DNA from: Amorphophallus konjac
Lineage: Eukaryota; Streptophyta; Magnoliopsida; Alismatales; Araceae
Reading direction: 5' to 3'
Assembly: GCA_022559845.1 (NCBI GenBank)
Contig: CM040118.1
Span: 160,352,331 to 160,416,330 of the forward strand
Length of the DNA stretch: 64,000 nt
Below are positions 33,828 through 42,734 of this stretch, piece by piece; position 1 is the first letter of the stretch, and each line of letters opens with the position of its first letter. The notes under the pieces are model-generated. The model searched no databases. It was not told where the DNA came from and was given only the letters and a program-made list of their open reading frames with translations. Position numbers and translations under genes: made by a program.

Positions 33828-34079
33828 GGGTCGACCCCAAGGGTCGACCCCTGGCAATCTATTTTTAAACCCGTCGGCTCCCCTTTCGCCCAACTGAAAG
33901 GGTCGACCCTAAGGGTCGACCCATGCCCCGAGGGTCTACCCCAAGGGTCGACCCCTACAGGTCCTCTTGCTGTTTTTGTTGAACCAGAACCTGGTTCTGA
34001 GAGGGTCGACCCCTGGGGTCGACCCATGACTTCTGGACCTCTAGCACAGCACGAGGGTCGACCCCAAGGGTCGACCCTT
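33828..34079. repeat. GGGTCGACCC pairs in Copia-C 5' LTR
   Basis: Pairs of the 10-bp palindrome GGGTCGACCC (or a one-base variant) start 13 bp apart: at 33828, 33900, about 33931, 34003 and 34053. The cluster ends about 135 bp upstream of the TATA box. Confidence 0.92.
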
Positions 34080-34214
34080 CTGTTCTGGGCGGCGCCGATT
34101 TTGTTGACTTGATGGTTTCGAGCCACATGGGCTTATACAGCTGTTAGGGACTCCGGGAATCACTCCATAATACATGGATCTGGTCCCCTGAACGTCCCTT
34201 ATCCTATCTAGGAG

Positions 34215-34221
34215 TATAAAT
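34215..34221 (+). promoter_or_regulatory. Copia-C LTR TATA box
   Basis: TATAAAT in GGAGTATAAATCATC, between the palindrome cluster and the hairpin and U5 block. The 3' LTR keeps it at about 61961. Confidence 0.65.
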
Positions 34222-34612
34222 CATCTTGTTAAGGGTGTAAACCCTAAGGGAATAATTATAAACACTGTTTTCGGGTTTCTTTCTAACCCTTCCTTGTGCA
34301 GGTCGCAGCAGCCACCTCCAGCCATTGTTCCTCTTGTGTTTGTGCGTGAAAGTGAAGGGAAGAAGGAGGATTCGAAGTTCCAATCAATCCTCTACTGTTG
34401 GCTGCGAGTGAAATCAAGATTCAAGCTCATCTGATTCAAGATCGTCAAGAACATCTTCCTGCTACACAAGTGTTCGATTAAATTCCGAAAAGAGAAAGGG
34501 GGAGCTCCAACCAGGATATTTTCATTCTTTCCTCACCCTTTTTCATTCTGGTTCAGTTGATTCAAGCTTGAGTATTCGTCTGTAAACATTATCTCAGATA
34601 CTTGTGTGTTGA

Positions 34613-34634
34613 GTTCGTGTTCGGTAACACGAAC
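34613..34634 (+). repeat. Perfect 9-bp hairpin in Copia-C R/U5
   Basis: GTTCGTGTT-CGGT-AACACGAAC, a 9-bp stem with a 4-base loop, followed about 20 bp on by a shorter version (GTTCGGTAACATGAAC). The 3' LTR keeps the stem with loop TGGT at 62357-62378. Confidence 0.85.
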
Positions 34635-34721
34635 GTGTGTCTGTGTTGTGCTAGTGTTCGGTAACATGAACGTGTGTGTGGTTGCTGTCTTTACAGCGTG
34701 TGTGTGTGTGATTCACTCATA

Positions 34722-34795
34722 GTGAAGCCTTAATCCTCCGTGTGAGGGGTGGACGTAGGGAACACGGTAGTGTACCCGAACCACCTAAAAATTTC
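34722..34795 (+). promoter_or_regulatory. Conserved R/U5 block of the Copia-C LTR
   Basis: GTGAAGCCTTAATCC, TGTGAGGGGTGGACGTAG and CGAACCACCTAAAAAT match the blocks in Copia-A and Copia-B. Confidence 0.75.
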
Positions 34796-35036
34796 CGTGT
34801 GTTCATTGTGGTTTGCCTATACGTTTACTTGTCAAGTGGGCTTCGCGGTGAGTTGAGCTTACACCACTTATTCTATCAATCACACCCGTTGCATACGTTT
34901 CCACAAGTGTATTCATGTTCGTGCGAGGTGAGAGCTTGTTAATGCAATTGTTATAAGAGTTCTATTAGATAGTTAATTTTATTGGCCATCAATTCACCCC
35001 TCCCCTCTTGATTGCTACGTTTCGGGACTCAACAAT

Positions 35037-35048
35037 TGGTATCAATGC
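35037..35048 (+). other. Copia-C primer binding site
   Basis: TGGTATCAATGC, two mismatches from the iMet-type site, two bases after the LTR. Confidence 0.85.
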
Positions 35049-35101
35049 TTTGGTCTCTGGTTGATTTACGATCTCACGGTCGTCAGAGCAGATCCCGTTA
35101 A

Positions 35102-36865
35102 ATGGCAAACAGAGGGATGATGCCCGAAGGGCATTCCATTCAAAGACCTCCGTTCTTTGATGGATCGAACTACCCTTACTGGAAAAATAGAATGTATGTT
35201 TTCCTACGTGCCCAGGACTATGATGTTTGGCGTGTCATAAGTAAGGGTCCATATGTTTTATCTGAAAAAGAAGATGAATGGGATGAAGAAGATATAGAGA
35301 AGTGTTCAACGAACTTTAAGGCTATGAATATAATTCAATGTGCCGTCCATCCTAACGAATACTCACGAATATCTATGTGTGCCTCTGCGCAGGAGATGTG
35401 GGATAAGCTGCGGCTTATATATGAAGGAACATCGCAAGTCAAGGAAACAAAGGCCAATCTCTTAGTTCGGGACTATGAGTTGTTCGCAATGAAGCCAGAA
35501 GAATCAATTTCTGATATGTTTGCAAGGCTAACAGAAATTACAAATGGACTAAAGGCGCTTGGCAAAGAATATTCAAACAAGGAGCTTGTAAGAAAAGTTT
35601 TGAGATCCCTTTCTTCACAATGGCATACAAAAGCCACTGTAATTGAAGATTCCAAAGACCTCAGCATCCTAACTCTCGATGAGTTGATCGGCTCGCTGAT
35701 GACATATGAAATAAACATCAAAAGAAGCGAGGAAGATCACAAGAAAAAGAAAGTTGTCACACCACTGGCCCAAAAGGTGAATTCACCGGATTCAGAGGGC
35801 AGTGATAATAATTCTATTGGCAACACAGAAGATGAAGAACTGGTTGCCATGATCACACGACGAGCAAGAAGGTTCGTCAAAGGAACAAGGAAGTTCGGTG
35901 GTCAGTTCAGGAAGGGTCCAAGAAGGCAAGGACCAAACATAGGAGAAAGTAGCAAGAAGGAAGAAATAATTTGCTACGAGTGCAAGAAACCTGGCCACAT
36001 GCGAGGTGAGTGCCCCGACCTCATCAAGAAAGTGAAGAAAGGTAAATTCAGGAAGCCCAAGGCCATGATGGCCACATGGAGCCACGAGGATGAGGATGAC
36101 TCCGGCATTGAGGATGGACTTGACGAGCTAGTCCAAAATCTATGTCTCATGGCCAATGATGATGAAAAGGTAGATTCTGAACCTGAAACTCTCACTTGTG
36201 AGCAATGGCAAATCGCATATGAGTCTTTGTATTAAAAATGTAGAAGATACAAATCTGAAAACAGAAATTTGAAAAAGAAAATTGATCTTCTTGTTCATAC
36301 AAACAAATCATGTGAAGAATGCCATCCTTTGAAATCAAAAAATGAAAGCATGAAACATCAAAATGAAATTCTTGTTTCAAAGATTGAATTGTTTGAGGAA
36401 GAGATTTCATGCATGAGAGAAGAACAATCTACATTTCTGAAAATGCATGAACACTTAAAAAATGAACTGGAACAAGAAAAGCTTGCAAGTATTACTTGCA
36501 AAGAAGCCAAGGTGAAGGCTGAAGAAGAGAGCCAATCTCAATTGGCTCAAATAAAAGAACTTGAGGATGCTCTTGTCATTCTTGAAAAATCAAAAATTCA
36601 AACGACCCATTGGGCTCCCACAAATTCAGCTTCCTCCAAAACCAAGAAACACATGCATAACTCCTATTCCAATGTTGGTAGAAGGAGGAAAAGAGATGAC
36701 AATATCATTTACTTTTATTGTGGAAGAATGGGTCATGACATGTATGACTGTAGAATTCTGAAATATGATGAAGAAAAGTTTACTAAAATCAGAAACAGAT
36801 CATATGTGTGTCATGCTTCTAACCACCATGGACCCAAGCTTGCTTGGGTACCAAAATCTATATAA
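35102..36865 (+). pseudogene. Copia-C gag (one internal stop)
   Basis: The ATG at 35102 opens a 377-codon frame ending in TAA at 36233-36235; the same frame then continues to 36865, so a single nonsense change splits a 587-codon gag. Domain order: RPPFFDGSNYPYWKNRMYVF near residue 17, UBN2 gag core to about residue 230, an acidic linker, and an intact zinc knuckle CYECKKPGHMRGEC at residues 291-304. After the stop there is a Lys/Glu-rich coiled coil and a second knuckle lacking its first Cys (YFYCGRMGHDMYDC), ending LAWVPKSI. It overlaps pol by 22 bases in a different frame. It would form the particle and bind RNA. Confidence 0.92.
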
Positions 36866-39800
36866 GCACTTTGGTTGTATTGCAGGTCCACACGAGAGCT
36901 CAGAAGAACAAATGGTACTTGGATAGCGGGTGCTCTCGGCACATGACGGGAAACAAGGAATGGTTTGTGGACCTGCATAAAAAGGATGGTGGAATGGTAG
37001 CATTCGGTGGTAAGGACAAAGGAAAAATCATCGGAGAAGGTAAGATTGGTAAGAATCAAAATCACACCATTGAAAATGTGCTGCTTGTGGAAGGTTTGCA
37101 TCACAACCTTTTAAGCATAAGTCAACTTTGTGATAAGGGATGCAATGTTGTTTTTGATTCTAATCACTGCACTGTTTTGAATAGACACACTCATGAGGTT
37201 AAGTTCATTGGATTCAGGTATAACAATGTTTATATGATAGACTTAAATGATGCTTCTCATGAGGGTTTGTGTTTGATTGCAAGGAACAAGGATGATGCGT
37301 GGCTATGGCATCGCCGGCTTGGGCATGCCAGCTTCAATGTCTTGCTGAAATTATCAAGGAAAGATTTGGTAATTGGACTGCCAAAGTTGAAGGACGTCGA
37401 AGACGGAGTATGTGGGCCGTGCAGCATGGGAAAACAGACAAGGACGTCATTCAAAAGCAAGAATGATGTGACCACATCGAGGCCCCTAGAAGTCATCCAC
37501 ATTGATCTCTTTGGACCAAGCAGGACACATAGCTTGGGTGGTAAACTATACGGCTTTGTAATCGTGGATGATTATTCTAGATTTTGTTGGGTTTACTTCC
37601 TTTCACATAAAAATGATGCCTTGACGGAATTTGAAGCATTTTGCAGGGTGGTACAAAATGATAAAGGGGTTTGCATCAAAACCGTGCGGAGTGATCACGG
37701 CAGAGAATTTGATAACCATGAGTTCAGCGATTTTTGCAGGGCTCAAGGCTATTCTCATGACTTCTCCGCACCAAGAACTCCCGAGCAGAATGGCGTTGTT
37801 GAAAGGAAGAATAGAACCCTGATTGAAATGACAAGAACGATGCTAAATGAGAATAATCTGCCAAGGTACTTTTGGGCTAAAGCAGTGAACACGGCCTGCT
37901 ACATAATCAACCGTGCCATGGTAAGACCATTATTGAAGAAAACCCCCTATGAGCTGTATAGAGGTAAGAAGCCAAACATTTCACATCTTAGACCGTTTGG
38001 CTCAACATCCTACATTCACAACAATGGTAAGTTAGACCTGGTGAAATTTGATCCCAAAAGTGATAAAGGTATTTTTCTTGGGTACTCACTGAGCTCAAGA
38101 GCATATCATGTGTATAACTTGAGAACTCTTGTTGTTGAGGAAAGCCCCCATGTTATTATCGATGAATCATCTCCAAATAAAACTAATGACAAACCTGTCT
38201 TGCAGGATGATCAGTTGGATATTGGAGATATCGGGAAGAAAGAAAGAAAAGTGGAGAAACAAGAAGAAGAACCACAAGAAGTTGAGACTAATCCGGAAAA
38301 TCAAGCTGAACAGCAGCCACCAATTCAATGGAGTTTTCCAAAGGACCATCCGTCGGACAATGTAATGGGCGATGTTGAAGAAGGAGTACGGACACGAGCC
38401 TCGTTCAGGGAAGTTGAAAATCAAGACTATATGGCCCTGCTCTCTCAATTTGAACCCAAATCCATAAAAGAAGCCTTAGGTGATGAGTCATGGATTTTAG
38501 CCATACAAGAGGAATTACACCAGTTCCAAAGGAACGAAGTATGGTTCCTCGTTCCATGTCCTAAGAATCACTCCGTGATCGGAACAAAATGGGTTTACCG
38601 TAACAAAACAAACGATCAAGGAGTGGTTACTAGGAACAAGGCCAGGCTTGTTGCCAAAGGCTATAGCCAAGAGCTGGGTATAGACTTTGATGAGTCTTTT
38701 GCTCCAGTAGCAAGACTCGAGGCTGTGAGGGTTCTTTTAGCATTTACATGCTGTCATAATATCAAGTTATTTCAAATGGATGTTAAAAGTGCATTTTTGA
38801 ATGGCTATATCCAGGAGGACGTGTATGTGGAGCAGCCACCGGGGTTTGAAGACCCAACGCATGCAGACCATGTATACAAGTTGAACAAAGCTCTCTACGG
38901 TCTGAAACAAGCACCCTGTGCATGGTATGAACGATTAAGCAATTTCCTCGCTCAAAATGACTTCAAACGAGGTAACATTGATCAAACCCTTTTTATAAAA
39001 TTGAAGGGTAAGGAAATCTTAATTGTTCAAGTTTATGTTGATGATATTATCTTTGGCTCCACCAATGACACTCTTAGCAACGACTTTGCAAAATTAATGC
39101 AAAGTGAGTTTGAAATGAGTCTTATGGGAGAGCTAACATTCTTCTTGGGATTGCAGATCAATCAAACGGTAGATGGGTTGTTCATTCATCAAAAGAAGTA
39201 TGCAATGGAGTTACTGAAAAAGTTCAATTTGGCATCAACAAAACCTCAACCAACACCAATGTCAACTTCAATGAAAATAGATCAAGATGAGACAGGTAAA
39301 CCAGTGGACCAGAAACTCTTTAGAAGTATGATAGGTTCACTATTGTATTTAACTGCCAGTAGGCCTGACATTCAGTTTGCACTTTGCTTGTGTGCAAGAT
39401 TTCAATCAAATCCTAAAGAATCACATATGTCAGCTGTAAAATGAATTTTTAGATACATTGCTAGTTCAGTTAACTTGGGATTGTGGTTTCCGCGTAATTC
39501 ATGTTTTGAACTAGTTGCATACTCTGATGCTGATTATGCGGGCTGTAAAATGGATCGAAAAAGCACAAGTGGGTATTGCCAATTTCTTGGAGGAAGCGTG
39601 GTCTCATGGGCCTCCAAGAAATAAAATTCAGTGACATTATCAACGGCCGAAGCCGAGTATGTGGCTGTCGGTAGTTGTGTTGCCCAAGTGTTATGGATCC
39701 AACAACAAATGATTGATTATGGCACATCCTTTAAAAACTCCTCAATTCTTTGTGATAACACTTCAGCCATAAACCTGTCTAAAAACCCAGTTCATCACTC

Positions 39801-39978
39801 TCGCACTAAGCATATTGAAATTAGGCATCATTTCATTCGAGATCATGTGAGCAAGGGTGATATTGATATCAGTTTCATTGAAACAGATCGACAAATTACC
39901 GACATTTTCATCAAACCTCTTAGTGAAGATAGGTTCACATCCTTGAGAAGAGAACTAGGGGTTTGTAGGATAGACTAG
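36844..39978 (+). pseudogene. Copia-C pol: protease, integrase, reverse transcriptase, RNase H (two stops)
   Basis: A 1045-codon frame interrupted only by TGA at 39442-39444 and TAA at 39622-39624. Protease WYLDSGCSRHMTG starts at residue 24 with DSG intact. The GAG-pre-integrase HRRLGHASF...CGPCSMGKQ zinc motif, integrase HIDLFGP, SDHGREFD and VVERKNRT (full DDE), and reverse transcriptase with VYVDDIIFGS near residue 730 follow. RNase H (SDADYAGCKMD, STAEAEYVAV) lies after the first stop. The stops fall where Arg (TGA from CGA or AGA) and Gln (TAA from CAA) are usual. A pol start is not evident; it probably relies on frameshifting from gag, or the shift is itself a lesion. Confidence 0.93.
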
Positions 39979-40479
39979 TCTGAGTAACAGTCATGTCCAT
40001 CTATGCATAATTAGGTCATTGCATTACATGTCATTGCATCAAATACTGAGCATTTAGTTAATTCCTTGTCATGCACTTGCATCATCCTGTGTGAAATAAA
40101 AAGAAACAAAAATTCTTTTTCCTTGTGTGTTTCTGCATGCCTTCTATGTTTACTGTAAATACACACTGTTGCTTGAAATTCCTATGGCCGAAATCACCTT
40201 TGACTTATACACATTGCCAAGAGAAGAGCTAATATGCTCAAAGTCAAAAATCCGGATCACACGGCCTCTACGCGTCTAGCATATCTCCGTATTTCGACTG
40301 CACTTCCCCAATGAATTAAATCCCATCATTTTACTCACAATTCCTTGAATTCATGTATTTTTCACTTGGGGACTCGAGCCGGACACTTATTGACACTCAG
40401 CACTCTTGTTCTCTCTTTTTGGCTGCAAAATAGGGAATGGGTCGACCCGAAGGGTCGACCCTTGCAGACCCAGAAGAAG
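39979..40479 (+). other. Copia-C region after pol, up to the NA-gypsy insertion
   Basis: No coding domain seen. It ends with one GGGTCGACCC pair (40439-40463) and the NA-gypsy target site AGAAG (40475-40479). Confidence 0.7.
40439..40463. repeat. GGGTCGACCC pair in Copia-C interior
   Basis: Two palindromes 13 bp apart, identical in type to the LTR cluster and continuing on the other side of NA-gypsy at 47827. Confidence 0.9.
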
Positions 40480-42680
40480 TGATGGGGACATCACCTCCCA
40501 TGCCCACGTTCACAGCTCGTCTCCTCGCCCCGGTTGCATCCGGCATGGTTTAGTCATTTAATTTTGAGTCCTATGTAATTTTATTTGAGTCATTTGATGT
40601 ATTTCCCCTTTTATTTGAGTCATGTTCCTAGGTCTTACATTTATTTTCCTAAGTTTGAGTGTCATTAGATTGTGTAATGTGCTATTGGGCCCAATTCTTC
40701 GGGCTTGGCCCATGAGCCCCCCCTACCCCTTCGGTTATTTGTTATTGAGTCTTTTGTAAGGGACTTATTGTAAAATGTGGGTTTCCTATATATAGGGCCC
40801 CATTTCCTTCATTTGGAGGTAATGAATCAATGAATGAAAAAACTTGCCATTTTGAGAGTTTACACTCCTTATCTAGTGGAGAGATTCCATATTTTGGGTG
40901 AGAAACCCTAGGGGAGAGATTCCCCACCCTTCCCTCTCTTAATCTCTCTTTTTCACTCCACTTTCTCTCTCCTCAACACCCAAATTCGAATTTTCTTCTC
41001 TCTCCTCCCCCTCTCAACCACTTCCAACCCCCACCTACCTCCATTAACTCCCCACAACTTCCCACAACCCCTCTTTAATCCTCACCTAGTCCCAAGGAAG
41101 TTCCACCACTCAAAACCCCACCCTCCAACCACCACCTACCCCTTTCACTTCCCTAAGCATATCTCCACCTTCCCAAGGCTGAATTGACTCATTCCAAAGC
41201 CCAAATTCGAATCTCCCCATCCCTCCTTGCTCCCTAGGTCGCACCCCTCCTCTCCCCTCAAGCCAAGTTCGCCCCCCTCCTCTCTTCTCCACTCCAGCTT
41301 TGTGTGCAGGCTGACCTGCAGATTAGCACTCTGTTGCAGCGACGTCCACGACTGCATCCTGGTTCTGCTGGTGGCGTGGCCTAACTTTCTGGAAAGGCCT
41401 CCCTGTGCTCTTCGCAGGCGAGGTGGAATCACTCCATTCTGAGTTCGTGGCCGTCCGTGAAGGCTGTTCTTCCCCGACTGCGCAGAACCTCTCAGACCAA
41501 AAGCCAGAGCGGCAGAGAAGACTCTCCCACGACGAACCTTGAAGGAATCAGCCTTCAGGTCTTCTACAAAGATCTTCCTCCCCCTGTCAGCGTCCAGGAA
41601 CAGAAGGCAGAGCTCCGTTCGGCATCCGACAATCAGAGATATTAATTTTCTACCACAACCACGCCGGTCTGCCTCCTCACAGTCTGCCCCGACCACCGTC
41701 CACTTCTCTGGACACCCAGCTCATCTCCGACATCAGAAGGCTTCCCTGTTTGTTTTGATGCAAAGTAGACTCGTCAACGATTCCAACGAGTCCAGCGGTG
41801 CCAGATTTGGAGCTCAGGAGCAACCGTGACTGCTTCTGCAACCTGCTGTTTCAGACTGAGCTCGGCCAGAGACCAGAGCTGCATCCATCTTCCAGTCGCC
41901 GGAGCAGTCAGCCCCCAGATTAGAACGTCGTCCAAAAATTCAGGCTGCACCCCTCTCCGGTTAGCAATCTTTTGGCGCAAGTCTCATCAGATTCTGAGCT
42001 CGGTGGATTTATTGGCTGCATCAACATCGACTCCCTGTCCAGAATTACAGAAGCTAGACAGAATCGGCGAAGCTCGGAAACTCGATTTCCTTTGCATCTC
42101 TCCCCACCCCGCTTGGCCGGCTGAAGGTCCCTCCCTGTGTGGAGGTAGTTTTGAATGTATTAAGCATAACCCCCACCCCAAGATCACCCCTCCTGCGTGA
42201 GGAGTAGTGCTGTACCGTTTGTAATTTCAGGTCAAGCTACACCGCCGCGGCGTGTGGGGATCCACCGCCTCCCCGCTCGCCCTCGTCTCCGAGCGGGACC
42301 GGTTTTTCAAACCGGTCGAGTAAGTGCTCTAAACCCTTGCTCATTGTGCTTGTCTTTCAATGTTTGTTTCTTAGCTCCGCTGGTTGTGCGAGAGAGAGCC
42401 CGATCCTCAAGCCCCGTTGCCTTGAGTGATCACCGTGGGAAGAGTGAAACCGGTGCCCTTGGCACTTTGTCGGCCCCATTGAATTGGGTTCCACATCCTT
42501 TTGGGAATCAAGCCTTGGCCTTGCTGGCCCTCTACCAGCAAGGGCCCAACCCCACATCTTCACCTTGGCATTGCCAAGTTACCCCGGGCTTGGGTGAGCG
42601 ACGAGAGAGCGGCGGCCCAAATTGGCCCATTTAGAATGTGAATGTGCTTGCTTGCTTAAGTCCAAGATTGTGTCACATCA
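40480..42680 (+). mobile_element. NA-gypsy 5' LTR (2201 bp)
   Basis: Starts TGATGGGGACATCACC and ends TTGTGTCACATCA. A TATA box lies at 40786-40795. The rest is GC-rich with open frames repeated in the other LTR but without domains. Confidence 0.95.
40786..40795 (+). promoter_or_regulatory. NA-gypsy LTR TATA box
   Basis: CTATATATAG followed by GGCCCC, about 307 bp into the LTR. Confidence 0.65.
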
Positions 42681-42683
42681 AAT

Positions 42684-42695
42684 TGGTATCAGAGC
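42684..42695 (+). other. NA-gypsy primer binding site
   Basis: TGGTATCAGAGC three bases after the LTR end. Confidence 0.95.
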
Positions 42696-42734
42696 AAGTT
42701 CACAACTTGTCTCTCCACAAGTTGGTCCTAGGGC

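Larger units (their letters stand above)
33298..35034 (+). mobile_element. Copia-C 5' LTR (1737 bp)
   Basis: Starts TGTTGAACCCCCTCCCC, then TTTTGATGATGACC, and ends GGGACTCAACA. It contains the GGGTCGACCC pair cluster, a TATA box (34215), a perfect hairpin (34613-34634) and the shared block (34722-34795). Confidence 0.95.

Noticed and set aside
33828..34079. Palindrome clusters as a CRISPR-like array
   Set aside because: Repeats are 10 bp and gaps of 3 to about 60 bp are irregular, in an LTR of a plant element; nothing suggests CRISPR.
42197..42634. 145-codon frame in the NA-gypsy LTR, repeated at 47341-47778
   Set aside because: Identical because the LTRs are recent duplicates; no domain, and conservation carries no information about coding.
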